Assembly: GCF_004022485.1 (NCBI RefSeq)
Contig: NZ_CP034951.1
Location: forward strand, 682,001 to 746,000
Direction: 5' to 3'
DNA: 64,000 bases
Source of the DNA: Aequorivita sp. H23M31
GTDB taxonomy: Bacteria > Bacteroidota > Bacteroidia > Flavobacteriales > Flavobacteriaceae
In this document: positions 1 to 8,188 of the stretch, in pieces
Layout of the letters: every line of letters starts with the position of its first letter
How positions within the stretch are numbered: position 1 is the stretch's first letter
Made by a program: the position numbers and the translations under genes
Notes under the pieces: model-generated
Seen by the model: only the letters and a program-made list of their open reading frames with translations
Database searches by the model: none
Told to the model about the DNA's origin: nothing

Positions 1-134
1 GGTTTTTTAAATCCTATATTCTAAAAGGAGGAATAATGGATGGTATTCCCGGTCTTACAGTGGCCGCCGTGAATGCCTATGGAGTATTTGAAAGATATGT
101 AAAGTTGATGCTGTTGAGAAAAGGAATGCGCTAG
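1..134 (+). CDS. GT2 family glycosyltransferase, C-terminal end only (5' outside window)
   Basis: An open frame runs in from the window edge and stops with TAG at 132-134. The 43 visible residues (including GGIMDGIPG and AVNAYGVFERYVKL) match the C-terminus of WaaE/KdtX-like family 2 glycosyltransferases. They also resemble the C-terminus of the glycosyltransferase at 901-1662 (LLDGKEGFILAYLNGFSVFKRYV). This makes it the last gene of a surface-glycan operon reading toward the window. It is convergent with the deacetylase that starts 4 bases later on the opposite strand. The catalytic part is not in view, so the donor sugar cannot be guessed. Confidence 0.75.
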   Translation, partial: FFKSYILKGGIMDGIPGLTVAAVNAYGVFERYVKLMLLRKGMR

Positions 135-138
135 GATC

Positions 139-843
139 TTAGAACAATTTTCCAAACCTAATTTTCTGTCTGAATGTCCATAGGCTCCATTCTCCCCTAA
201 CATCAATCCTTTCAATTTGGTACGGTTTTTTAAAAGGGTACTTATTTATTCTATTACCTATTCGCACTCCGTATTTTATTCCGTTCTGGGAAAGTATTTT
301 CTCAAAAATCTTATTTTCCAATTTCTCTCTGGGGAATTTCCCGTAGGGATATGCCAATACCGGTGAAAAATCCAGTTCGTGCTCAGAAACAAATTCCATA
401 CATCTACGGGTGTCTGCCTCCGTTTCAGCATTGGAAAGTTCGGTGTATTTTTTATGATAGAAAGAATGGAAACCTAATTCTATAATTTCCGGATCTAAGG
501 ATTTTAACTGTTCAATAGTCATAATATTCAGCTGAGACGTATTCCACAAATCCGTTTTGCCCAAAAAATGTAGCGGAGCGAAAAATGTCGCCTTAAGATT
601 ATACTTTTTCAATAGTGGAGCAGCATATTTTAAGTGACTTAAGTAAGCGTCATCAAACGTGATTACAATATTTTTTTTAAAAGTGTTTTTATGGATTTGT
701 TCCAATTCCTTAAAATGATAAGTTTGGAAACCTTTCTCCGCCAGATAGGCAAATTGAGCTTCGAGGTTTTTCGCAGAAATAGTCAGGCCTTCGGAATCTT
801 TTAGAGCCACTTCATGGTACATTAAAATAGGAAGTCGGGCCAT
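139..843 (-). CDS. Polysaccharide deacetylase (NodB-homology) family protein
   Basis: 234 aa. The fold is the NodB-homology domain of carbohydrate esterase family 4. It opens with LPILMYHEV (4-12). Metal/catalytic motif 1 is ITFDDAY (61-67, D64-D65), motif 2 is FHSFYH with H126 and H130, and a YPYGKF block lies near residue 165. The family removes N- or O-acetyl groups from polysaccharide or peptidoglycan sugars. There is no obvious signal peptide, so a cytoplasmic or membrane-associated role in glycan assembly is possible. It lies among glycosyltransferases and is divergent from the one at 901. A surface-polysaccharide role is inferred from those neighbours. Confidence 0.85.
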   Translation of the reverse strand: MARLPILMYHEVALKDSEGLTISAKNLEAQFAYLAEKGFQTYHFKELEQIHKNTFKKNIVITFDDAYLSHLKYAAPLLKKYNLKATFFAPLHFLGKTDLWNTSQLNIMTIEQLKSLDPEIIELGFHSFYHKKYTELSNAETEADTRRCMEFVSEHELDFSPVLAYPYGKFPREKLENKIFEKILSQNGIKYGVRIGNRINKYPFKKPYQIERIDVRGEWSLWTFRQKIRFGKLF

Positions 844-900
844 TTTTGTTTCATTTTTGACTCTTAAATGTAGTACTTTTACGCAAATTACAAAGTCTTT

Positions 901-1662
901 TTGGAAAACCCTATTAAAATTTCCGCCCTTGCCATAACTCTCAATGAGGCCGACAATATCGAAGCTTATATTGACAGTCTGTGGTTTGCGGATGAAATCA
1001 TCATAGTAGATTCCTTTAGTACCGATGAAACTGTATCCTTAGCGCAAGGAAAGGAAAAGGTGAAAATCTACCAACGTCATTTCCTTAATTTCTCCGATCA
1101 AAAAAATTTCGCTATTTCGAAAGCTAGCCATGATTGGATTACTTTCTTCGATCCTGACGAGGAAATCACTAAAGAACTTTCCGAAGAAATTGTGAGTACG
1201 GTTAAAAATCCGACGGCAATTGGCTATTTTGTAAAACGCGATTATTTTTTTATGGGTAAACTATTAAAATACAGCGGAATACAAAATGATTATATCATTC
1301 GACTATTTAATAAGAATTTCTGCCAATATAACGACAATCTGGTTCACGAACTCCTTATTGCCAACGGAAAAACGCTTCGCTTAAAAAACCATCTTCGCCA
1401 TCATACCTATAAATCTTTTGATGAATATACGGCAAAAATGCACCATTATAGCCGCTTGCAAGCTGTAATGCTTTATGAACAAGGAAAGAAACCGACATTG
1501 TACCATTTCTTTTTTAGACCTTTTTATCGTTTCACCTTTCAATATTTTATCAGATTGGGGTTATTGGATGGAAAAGAAGGCTTTATATTGGCCTATTTAA
1601 ACGGTTTTTCTGTTTTTAAGCGCTATGTAAATCTTTGGATGTTATACCGGAAAATAGATTGA
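901..1662 (+). CDS. GT2 glycosyltransferase, WaaE/KdtX-like (LPS core type)
   Basis: 253 aa with a TTG start. The N-terminus ISALAITLNEADNIEAYI and the VDSFSTDET block form the GT-A nucleotide-sugar site. FFDPDEE (83-89) carries the DxD-like metal motif (D84, D86). The C-terminal half is basic and aromatic (HFFFRPFYRFTFQYF), as in LPS-core beta-1,4-glucosyltransferases of the WaaE type that act at the inner membrane face. The stop is followed 3 bases later by the start of the CDP-glycerol-type transferase, so the two are probably co-transcribed. The 58-bp gap to the divergent deacetylase should hold both promoters. Confidence 0.85.
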   Translation: MENPIKISALAITLNEADNIEAYIDSLWFADEIIIVDSFSTDETVSLAQGKEKVKIYQRHFLNFSDQKNFAISKASHDWITFFDPDEEITKELSEEIVSTVKNPTAIGYFVKRDYFFMGKLLKYSGIQNDYIIRLFNKNFCQYNDNLVHELLIANGKTLRLKNHLRHHTYKSFDEYTAKMHHYSRLQAVMLYEQGKKPTLYHFFFRPFYRFTFQYFIRLGLLDGKEGFILAYLNGFSVFKRYVNLWMLYRKID

Positions 1663-1665
1663 ACT

Positions 1666-2799
1666 ATGAAAGGAAATTATAAAATTGCGATAATTTTTCT
1701 GGATGAAATCCACCATATCTACCATTTTATAACTACGGCCATTGAACTTTCAAAAACCAATGAAGTCCATATCCTAACCCATACAGGAGATACGCGTTTT
1801 CTCTCTGAAGCCTTGGCAGAACTTAACGGCGATAAGGTTATAGTTGAAAAATTGCCCACCGCTCCCTTTCGCGCTTTTACCGATAAGTTAAAGGGTAGAA
1901 AATTACCTCGGAAAGGGTTTTGGATAAAGAAACATCAGGAATATATTCTCGATAATTTTGACGCGATACTATTTACGGATTATTTTCATCATTATTTTTT
2001 AAAGGCGAGAAAGCATAGACCTATCAAGTTTATCTATGTAGAGCACGGTACCGCTGGAAGAGCTTATAGTTACCAGAAAGATGTGCTTGATTTCGATCTC
2101 CATTTACTATCGGGAGAATCTGAGTACCGTTCATTGAAAAAGATGAATCTTTTAAACACTAATTTTAAAATTACCGGTTACTGCAAATTGGATGCGGTGA
2201 GAGATTTGAATACAAAAGCAGTGTTTTCCAATCATAAAACCACGGTACTTTACAATCCACATTTTTCACCGCCATTTTCCTCCTGGCATTTTTTAGGACT
2301 TGAAATATTAGAGTTTTTCAGCAATTCTGAAAAATACAATCTCATTTTTGCGCCCCACATCAATCTTTTCAATAAAGTGGGCGGTGATGATATTTCCGTT
2401 ATACCGAAAATATATTTTAAATCACCTAACATCCACATAGACTTAGGAAGCGAAAAAAGTGTCAATATGGCCTATGTGAAAGAAGCAGATATTTACTTGG
2501 GCGATGTCTCCAGCCAGGTATTTGAATTTATCACCACTCCCCGCCCGTGCGTTTTTTTGAACACGGATAACGTTGAATATAAAAATGATATAAATTACCG
2601 TTTTTGGAAATGTGGCGATGTTATAAATACAATCGGAGAACTTGACGATGCGCTACGAACTTCGTCTCAAAAATTTCAAGAAAAATACAAAGCAATTCAA
2701 GAAGCGATTACAGAGGAGAATTATTATAGAGAAGAAGGTTCCACCGCTTCACAAAGATCCGCTGTGGCAATTATTGAGTATCTGGATAAAAATCTATAG
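1666..2799 (+). CDS. CDP-glycerol glycerophosphotransferase-like protein
   Basis: 377 aa. It resembles the TagB/TagF-type (Glyphos_transf) family. Visible blocks are YVEHGTAGRAYSY (about 125-137), LYNPHFSPPFSSWHF (about 190-205) and the C-terminal ADIYLGDVSSQVFEFI with RPCVFLN. In characterised members the enzyme moves glycerol phosphate from CDP-glycerol to a glycan. In Bacteroidota homologues sit in polysaccharide clusters and the true substrate is unknown. It follows the GT2 gene by 3 bases and overlaps the next, opposite-strand gene by 6 bases at the 3' ends. The family is likely; the substrate is not resolved. Confidence 0.75.
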   Translation: MKGNYKIAIIFLDEIHHIYHFITTAIELSKTNEVHILTHTGDTRFLSEALAELNGDKVIVEKLPTAPFRAFTDKLKGRKLPRKGFWIKKHQEYILDNFDAILFTDYFHHYFLKARKHRPIKFIYVEHGTAGRAYSYQKDVLDFDLHLLSGESEYRSLKKMNLLNTNFKITGYCKLDAVRDLNTKAVFSNHKTTVLYNPHFSPPFSSWHFLGLEILEFFSNSEKYNLIFAPHINLFNKVGGDDISVIPKIYFKSPNIHIDLGSEKSVNMAYVKEADIYLGDVSSQVFEFITTPRPCVFLNTDNVEYKNDINYRFWKCGDVINTIGELDDALRTSSQKFQEKYKAIQEAITEENYYREEGSTASQRSAVAIIEYLDKNL

Positions 2800-3600
2800 G
2801 TATTTATCCACCCCTCGCTCGGCCCACTTACTTTTTTCATTTACCGCTTGCTGCTGAAGACTGTCATTTGTTTCAAATCTGCTCTGGTCACTTACCTTGT
2901 GCCAAATATGGTAAACAATCCCTCTATATCTAAGTCGGCGTCCCTGCACCCCATTATTCATCATCCGAATTATCAACTCTGAGTCTTCCCTGCCCCAACC
3001 TTCAAAAGCCTCGTTATATCCATTTACGGCAATAAAATCCTTTTTCCAAAAGGAAAGGTTGCACCCTCTCATTTTTGATGAGACCTCCGTATTCTTCTTA
3101 TAAAGATCTGCAAACATAGGAATTCTCAGATTGCGCGTGCGCTTTTTAATTCCCTTATCTAGAAATCCAAACTTAATTTTTTTCTGAGAGAACAAAGAAG
3201 AAAGCTCGGCTTCCTGAATGTTCACTCTGCTCCCAAAAAGATAAGTATTGGGTTCGCACATCTCTAGGTGATCTTTCACAAAATCCTTGTGCATAATGCA
3301 GTCACCATCGGTTTGGATAATATATTCCGAAGAACTTCCAGCTATGGCTTTATTTAATATAAGCGATCTTCTAAACCCTTTATCCTCATGCCAAAAATGA
3401 ATTATGGGAATGCGACTTTTCCGCTGAAAAGCTTCGATTAATTCCTTGGTTTCTTCCTTAGAGCCATCATCTGCGATTAAAACTTCATCGGGTCTAACCG
3501 ATTGGTTTTCTAAGCTCAACAAAACTAACTCCAACGCTTCAGGCCAATTATAGGTGGAAATTAAGAGGGAAGATTTCATTAAAGAAACAATTTTCTTCAA
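2794..3600 (-). CDS. GT2 glycosyltransferase with galactosyltransferase-type C-terminal region
   Basis: 268 aa. The N-terminal GT-A domain shows SLLISTYNWPEALELVL, VLIADDGSKEET and the metal site IIQTDGDCIMH. The C-terminal half has NLSFWKKDF and GWGREDSELIIRM, the signature of the glycosyltransferase family 7 C-terminal region found in chondroitin-synthase-like GT2 enzymes. The first ATG is at 3600. An internal ATG at 3579 (MKSSLLIST) fits family N-termini better and may be the real start. Together with the genes at 1-2799 it marks the end of a surface-glycan locus. Confidence 0.85.
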   Translation of the reverse strand: MKKIVSLMKSSLLISTYNWPEALELVLLSLENQSVRPDEVLIADDGSKEETKELIEAFQRKSRIPIIHFWHEDKGFRRSLILNKAIAGSSSEYIIQTDGDCIMHKDFVKDHLEMCEPNTYLFGSRVNIQEAELSSLFSQKKIKFGFLDKGIKKRTRNLRIPMFADLYKKNTEVSSKMRGCNLSFWKKDFIAVNGYNEAFEGWGREDSELIIRMMNNGVQGRRLRYRGIVYHIWHKVSDQSRFETNDSLQQQAVNEKSKWAERGVDKYL

Positions 3601-3746
3601 ATATATAGTTTTTGAAACAATAACTTTTCCTTTTGAAAATATTGATGGATTGTAAGGAAAATAATTTTATAAATAGATACAAAATCTATTATTGCTGATA
3701 TACAAGTTTATACAAAAATGGCACTGTTTTCTTCTCAATTTTGAAG

Positions 3747-3753
3747 TACTTTG
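3747..3753 (+). promoter_or_regulatory. Possible -7 element upstream of tsaC
   Basis: TACTTTG at this site is close to the Bacteroidota -7 consensus TAnnTTTG, one base shorter in the spacer, and lies about 20 bases ahead of the ATG at 3774. No clear -33 TTG is present. If it is real, transcription begins downstream of the in-frame TTG at 3741, which would exclude that codon as a start. Confidence 0.35.
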
Positions 3754-3773
3754 CAGCCTCAAAATGTATTTAT

Positions 3774-4340
3774 ATGACACTAAAAGATGAAATTGAAAAA
3801 GCCCTCACAATTCTTAAAAGGGGTGGCCTTATTTTATACCCAACCGACACTGTTTGGGGAATAGGGTGTGACGCCACCAATGCGGAAGCTGTTGATAAAA
3901 TCTTTAAACTGAAAAATAGAAGCGATAAAAAGTCAATGATCTGTTTGGTCCATGATTTTAGGATGCTCAATGAATATGTTGAAGATGTTCCGGAAGTGGC
4001 TTATGATATTTTAAAATACGCAGATAAACCAACGACCATAATTTTCGATAATCCAATTCGCATAGCAGAAAACTTAGTTGCTGACGACAACTCTTTGGCA
4101 ATACGCGTAACCAAGGACGAATTCTGCAAGAAATTGATCCAAAAGCTCCGAAAACCATTGGTTTCTACTTCGGCAAACATAAGTGGAACTCCCACCCCAA
4201 AAAGTTATTCTGAAATAGACCCATTAATTTTGGACGGCGTTGACTATATCGTAAATTTGCACCGCGATAAAAAATCAGGAAAACCTTCGACGATAATAAA
4301 GTTGAAAAATGATGGAAGTGTGAAAGTAATTCGTCAGTGA
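3774..4340 (+). CDS. tsaC: L-threonylcarbamoyladenylate synthase (Sua5/YrdC/YciO family)
   Basis: 188 aa. The enzyme makes threonylcarbamoyl-AMP from threonine, bicarbonate and ATP, the first step of the t6A37 tRNA modification in the cytosol. The family features are LKRGGLILYPTDTVWGIGCD, the KxR-type KNRSDKKSMICLV block and STSANISGTP. The length fits the short single-domain form, without the Sua5 C-terminal domain. The frame can be opened 11 codons upstream at a TTG (3741). ATG 3774 is preferred because it gives the usual N-terminus and lies downstream of the likely -7 element. The stop is 1 base before an inverted repeat that bounds a decayed gene. Confidence 0.9.
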   Translation: MTLKDEIEKALTILKRGGLILYPTDTVWGIGCDATNAEAVDKIFKLKNRSDKKSMICLVHDFRMLNEYVEDVPEVAYDILKYADKPTTIIFDNPIRIAENLVADDNSLAIRVTKDEFCKKLIQKLRKPLVSTSANISGTPTPKSYSEIDPLILDGVDYIVNLHRDKKSGKPSTIIKLKNDGSVKVIRQ

Positions 4341-4341
4341 G

Positions 4342-4362
4342 TTGCCACGAATTCACGAATAA
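4342..4362 (+). repeat. Left arm of a perfect 21-bp inverted repeat flanking the GxxExxY pseudogene
   Basis: The segment contains TGCCACGAATTCACGAATAA plus one further matching base at its left. Its exact reverse complement is at 4801-4821. The arm itself is partly palindromic around GAATTC. It begins 1 base after the tsaC stop codon. Confidence 0.9.
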
Positions 4363-4387
4363 CTAGGTAATAATCTCCTTTTGATCC

Positions 4388-4761
4388 ATGGCCAATATTA
4401 CTTATAAAGAAGAAAGCTATGCAATTGTTGGATGTTTGTTCGACGTCTATAATCAATTGGGAAGTGGGTTTGCAGAAATTGTTTATTAGGATGCTATTGA
4501 ATATGAATTCAAACTAAAGGGAATTTCATTTGAAGAGAGAAACAATATTCTGTTAGGTATAAAGACATAATTTTACCACATAAGTTCTATGCGGATTTTG
4601 TGGTGATGGACAAAATAATTCTAGAAATAAAATCTATTGAGATGTTAAACGATAAGCATTTGGCCCAATGAATTAACTATCTTAAAGTCTCTGGGTATAA
4701 ACTAGCCCTTTTGGTTAATTTTCATAAAGACTTTTTAGATCACCAAAGAATTCTCTTGTAA
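4388..4761 (+). pseudogene. GxxExxY protein (PDDEXK_3-like), decayed
   Basis: Translation from ATG 4388 gives an N-terminus typical of GxxExxY proteins: EESYAIVGCLFDVYNQLGSG then FAEIVY, the eponymous motif. The gene is dead. An in-frame TAG (4487-4489) directly follows the motif. The frame then shifts near 4555-4562, after which KDIILPHKFYADFVV and KIILEIKSIEML (the ExK part of the nuclease-like core) continue. A TGA at 4669-4671 interrupts before INYLKVSGYKLALLVNF. Intact homologues are about 125 aa and this matches in length. The function of the family is unproven. The inverted-repeat borders suggest it arrived as a small cassette. Confidence 0.85.
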
Positions 4762-4800
4762 ATAATTTAATATGATTTTCAGTCACAAACATTTCCAATA

Positions 4801-4821
4801 TTATTCGTGAATTCGTGGCAA
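4801..4821 (-). repeat. Right arm of the 21-bp inverted repeat
   Basis: This is the exact reverse complement of 4342-4362 and lies 14 bases before the cca start codon. The element between and including the arms spans 480 bp and contains only the GxxExxY remnant. Confidence 0.9.
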
Positions 4822-4835
4822 AAATATAAACATTA

Positions 4836-6254
4836 GTGGTAAAAATAACCTACATATCTGCTTTAGAAAATCCGATTTTTAGAACGATTTCAAAAGCTTC
4901 AAAAAACCTCAATCTTGAAAGTTATGTTATCGGGGGATTTGTCCGGGACCATATTTTAAAACGGGGCGAAGCCAAGGACATTGACATAGTTTCAGTTGGT
5001 AGTGGAATTGAACTCGCACAAGAAGTTTCACGACTTTTACCTGGGAAGCCCAAGGTTTCTATTTTTAAAACCTACGGCACTGCAATGTTGAAGAGCGGCG
5101 GAATGGAACTTGAATTTGTGGGGGCCAGAAAAGAGTCCTATACCGAAGAGAGCAGAAATCCCGAAGTTGAAACGGGTACTTTGGAGGATGATCAAAACCG
5201 TCGGGATTTTACCATAAATGCCCTGGCACTTAGTCTATCAGACGAAAACTTTGGGGAATTATTGGATCCCTTTCACGGAATTGCAGATCTGAAAAAGAAA
5301 ATCATCCGTACCCCACTTGACCCGGATATTACCTTTACAGATGATCCCTTGCGAATGTTGCGTGCCATTCGTTTTGCTTCCCAGTTAAATTTTGTCATTG
5401 AGCAACAAGCGTTAGATGCTATAACTAGAAATGCAGATAGATTAAAAATCATTTCCAAAGAACGGGTTATTGATGAAATAAATAAAATTCTCCTTTCTGA
5501 AATTCCATCAAAAGGTTTTGCGCTATTGCACAAAACAGGTCTGCTTCCCCTCATATTGCCGGAATTGGCGGCCTTACAGGGAATTGATGAAAAGGAAGGA
5601 CAAACACATAAGGATAATTTTTGGCATACTCTTGAGGTTGTGGATAACATTTCGGAAACCACAGATAATTTGTGGTTACGTTGGGCGGCATTGCTCCACG
5701 ACATAGGAAAAGCTCCTACTAAAAAGTTCGATGAAAAATTAGGATGGACATTTCACGCCCATGAATTTGTCGGTTCCAAAATGGTTTATAAACTTTTTAA
5801 ACGCTTAAAAATGCCCTTGAACGACAAGATGAAGTTTGTTCAAAAAATGGTATTGATGAGCTCACGGCCTATTGCCCTTGCCGCAGATGTTACAGATAGC
5901 GCCGTAAGACGCTTGATTTTTGATGCAGGCGATAACGTGGACGACTTAATGACCCTTTGCGAGGCCGATATTACCACCAAAAATCCAAAAAAATTTAAAA
6001 AGTACCATAAGAATTTCCAACTGGTCCGTAACAAAATTGTGGAAGTTGAAGAGCGCGATCACGTCCGTAATTTCCAACCTCCTGTTTCGGGAGAAGAGAT
6101 AATGAAAACCTTCAACCTAAAACCTTCACGCGAAATTGGAATTATAAAGGATGCCATAAAAGAAGCAATTTTGGAAGGAGAAATCCCGAACGAATATGAG
6201 GCAGCAAAAGAGTTTATGTTGAAAAAAGGGGCAGAAATTGGGTTAAAGATTTAG
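4836..6254 (+). CDS. cca: CCA tRNA nucleotidyltransferase / poly(A) polymerase-family protein with HD domain
   Basis: 472 aa with a GTG start. It repairs or adds the 3' CCA of tRNAs in the cytosol. The head domain has YVIGGFVRDHIL and the metal pair KDIDIV, followed by RRDFTINALA and the DPLRMLRAIRFASQL block (residues roughly 25-185). A C-terminal HD phosphohydrolase-like domain shows RWAALLHDIGKAPTK. The tRNA-Pro gene in this window lacks an encoded CCA, so this enzyme is needed to finish it. The upstream 14 bases between the repeat arm and the start leave little room for a promoter, so transcription may begin inside or ahead of the repeat element. Confidence 0.92.
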   Translation: MVKITYISALENPIFRTISKASKNLNLESYVIGGFVRDHILKRGEAKDIDIVSVGSGIELAQEVSRLLPGKPKVSIFKTYGTAMLKSGGMELEFVGARKESYTEESRNPEVETGTLEDDQNRRDFTINALALSLSDENFGELLDPFHGIADLKKKIIRTPLDPDITFTDDPLRMLRAIRFASQLNFVIEQQALDAITRNADRLKIISKERVIDEINKILLSEIPSKGFALLHKTGLLPLILPELAALQGIDEKEGQTHKDNFWHTLEVVDNISETTDNLWLRWAALLHDIGKAPTKKFDEKLGWTFHAHEFVGSKMVYKLFKRLKMPLNDKMKFVQKMVLMSSRPIALAADVTDSAVRRLIFDAGDNVDDLMTLCEADITTKNPKKFKKYHKNFQLVRNKIVEVEERDHVRNFQPPVSGEEIMKTFNLKPSREIGIIKDAIKEAILEGEIPNEYEAAKEFMLKKGAEIGLKI

Positions 6255-6409
6255 CTGAGTATAAAAAAGAAATGAGAAAAAGGAACTAGATGATGGATAC
6301 AGAATTTGGCAAGTAGCTTGATAACTTGAACCTTGGAACCCCAAAACTGACACGAGAAACTTGGAACCTAAAACCCCAAACGATAAACATTAAAACATAC
6401 TAATAATCC
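6255..6409. other. Intergenic, oligopurine-rich repeat-like sequence
   Basis: The 155 bases contain iterated words such as GAACCTTGGAAC and CTTGGAACCTAAAACCCC. The stretch at 28061-28145 has the same texture read in reverse (CAAGTTTCCTG, TTGGTTCTTG). No convincing gene is visible. This type of intergenic sequence is common in flavobacterial genomes. Confidence 0.5.
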
Positions 6410-7429
6410 GTGGTGAAAAAAGACAACAAAAGAGTAATCTATTGGCTCCTTACGGGATGCTTTTTAATTTTTGTGATGGTGGTGGTTGGTGGTATTACAA
6501 GACTTACCCACTCCGGACTTTCCATTTCCAGTTATAAGTTGATTTCTGGGACTATTCCTCCTTTAAACGAGGAACAGTGGATTGCCGAGTTTGAACATTA
6601 TAAACAGTTCCCAGAATACCAAAAAAAACACTATCACTTTGAACTAGAGGATTTTAAATTTATTTACTTCTGGGAATGGATACACAGGGTTTTGGGTAGA
6701 TTGCTTGGCGTGGTGTTTATCATCCCTTTTCTCTATTTCCTATTTAAAAAGCAACTGTCAAGACCCACAATCAAAAAATGTTTAATCCTAGTAGCTCTTG
6801 GTGGTTTCCAAGGTTTTTTAGGTTGGTATATGGTGAAAAGTGGATTGATCGACAGGCCCAATGTAAGCCATTTCCGTTTGGCCATGCACCTTACAACGGC
6901 ATTTGTCACTTTCGCTTATACCCTATGGGTGGCACTGGATTTATGGTATCCTGTAAATAAAGCTGTCAACACGCACATTCGAAATATCATCCGTATTGCA
7001 ATGGGTATTTTATTGGTACAAATTATTTGGGGAGCTTTTGTGGCAGGGTTACACGCTGGTTTAATCCACAATACCTGGCCAATGATGAGCGAAGGAAAGT
7101 TAATCCACGAAACGGTCTATTCCGAGTTAAGTCCTGTTTGGTTGAACTTTGTAGAAGGTAAAAGTGGTGTTCAATTTGTGCATCGATATTTAGCTTATGT
7201 AGTAGTGGGAATGATATTCTTTATTTGGTACAAAACCAAAAAACTGAACCTTACTCTACCGCAGCGATATGGAATAAACTTACTGGTAATATTGGTTCTT
7301 ATCCAATTCACCTTGGGGGTTTTTACATTAATAACACACGTGCCCGTCTCTTTAGGAGTTTTGCATCAGGTAGTTGCTTTCTTTCTATTGGCATCTATGA
7401 CGTTTGTGCTGCACCGATTCTCAAAGTAA
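6410..7429 (+). CDS. ctaA: Heme A synthase (COX15/CtaA family)
   Basis: 339 aa with a GTG start (a second GTG follows immediately). The enzyme oxidises the C8 methyl of heme O to a formyl group, giving heme A for cytochrome oxidase. The protein has about eight membrane segments. Conserved histidines are in GGITRLTHSGLS, the EWIHRVLGRLLG block, the HLTTAF helix and the C-terminal HRYLAYVVV and LHQVVAF. The length fits the Bacteroidota/proteobacterial CtaA-2 form. No partner cta genes are next to it, so it appears to be a single-gene unit here. Confidence 0.9.
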   Translation: MVKKDNKRVIYWLLTGCFLIFVMVVVGGITRLTHSGLSISSYKLISGTIPPLNEEQWIAEFEHYKQFPEYQKKHYHFELEDFKFIYFWEWIHRVLGRLLGVVFIIPFLYFLFKKQLSRPTIKKCLILVALGGFQGFLGWYMVKSGLIDRPNVSHFRLAMHLTTAFVTFAYTLWVALDLWYPVNKAVNTHIRNIIRIAMGILLVQIIWGAFVAGLHAGLIHNTWPMMSEGKLIHETVYSELSPVWLNFVEGKSGVQFVHRYLAYVVVGMIFFIWYKTKKLNLTLPQRYGINLLVILVLIQFTLGVFTLITHVPVSLGVLHQVVAFFLLASMTFVLHRFSK

Positions 7430-7484
7430 AATCCTCGATAAGGGTAAATATAAACAGAAGCACGAATTGCCTTTACATTTTATA

Positions 7485-7492
7485 TAACTTTG
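7485..7492 (+). promoter_or_regulatory. Promoter -7 element (TAACTTTG) for the gene at 7514
   Basis: TAACTTTG matches the Bacteroidota -7 consensus TAnnTTTG exactly and is 22 bases ahead of the ATG. A TTG at 7467-7469 gives a spacer of 15, shorter than the usual 17-23. Confidence 0.5.
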
Positions 7493-7513
7493 CACTTTTA
7501 AAATAAAACCCAA

Positions 7514-8041
7514 ATGATTTACCGTTTCAGAATAATCCTCGATACAGACGAAGACGTTTTCCGCGACATCGAAATTGAAGCTTCAAATACTCTTGAAGAC
7601 TTACATAATGCTATTACCCAAGCTTTTGGCTTTGACGGGCAGGAAATGGCTTCTTTTTATAAAAGCAATGAATTCTGGGAAGAAGGAGACGAAATTTGCC
7701 TATTCGACCTTGGGGATGAGCCCGGTCAGGTGCAGATTATGAGCGAAACCTTTATAGATGAAGTTGTCTCACGGGAAGAAACCAAAATGATATATATCTA
7801 CGACTTTTTGAGTATGTGGACATTTATGGTGGAGCTTGCAGATATTTCGGAAATTGAGGACGGCATAATGTATCCCAATTTGATGTTCGCCCATGGCCAA
7901 ATTCCATCTGAGGCTCCCGAAAAGGAATTTACTTCGGAAAGAATTGATTCTGATGATGACTTCGATAGCGATTTCAATGAAGAATTCGATCTGGACCCCG
8001 AGGATTACGACAGTTTGGGTTTTGATGAAAACTGGAACTGA
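7514..8041 (+). CDS. IS1096/pRiA4b ORF-3-like domain protein
   Basis: 175 aa. Residues 1-130 (MIYRFRIILD, LEDLHNAITQAFGFDG, MASFYKS, YIYDF) have the pattern of the plasmid pRiA4b ORF-3 / IS1096 passenger family, a small alpha/beta domain of unknown function. A very acidic tail follows (DSDDDFDSDFNEEFDLDPED), as in chromosomal Bacteroidota members. Despite the family name there is no transposon here. It is a single gene with its own promoter. The role is unknown. Confidence 0.75.
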   Translation: MIYRFRIILDTDEDVFRDIEIEASNTLEDLHNAITQAFGFDGQEMASFYKSNEFWEEGDEICLFDLGDEPGQVQIMSETFIDEVVSREETKMIYIYDFLSMWTFMVELADISEIEDGIMYPNLMFAHGQIPSEAPEKEFTSERIDSDDDFDSDFNEEFDLDPEDYDSLGFDENWN

Positions 8042-8110
8042 TAGCGGATAGGGGTTAATGGTTTAATAGTTAATAGTTAATTTGTACAGCCCTGAACTCA
8101 TAATCTCAGA

Positions 8111-8183
8111 ACTCACCACTCACCACTCACCACTCACCACTCATCTCCCATCACTCATAATTCATAATTCATAATTCACAATT
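8111..8183. repeat. Two adjoining 7-bp tandem repeats (ACTCACC)n and (CATAATT)n
   Basis: Four perfect ACTCACC units run from 8111 to 8138, followed by a degenerate fifth. Three CATAATT units and one CACAATT follow from 8156 to 8183. They end 5 bases before the start of the next gene, in the position of its leader. Both arrays have a 7-bp period, so slippage here would change the leader length but not the protein. Confidence 0.8.
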
Positions 8184-8188
8184 AAAAA

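Noticed and set aside
3741..3773. Upstream TTG start for tsaC
   Set aside because: It would add 11 residues not found in the family and overlaps the likely -7 promoter element.
5273..5704. 143-codon minus-strand open frame
   Set aside because: It lies wholly inside cca, whose plus-strand translation has all expected motifs.
7514..8041. IS1096-type transposon
   Set aside because: The protein resembles the IS1096/pRiA4b passenger family, but no transposase or terminal repeats surround it; chromosomal relatives are common in Bacteroidota.
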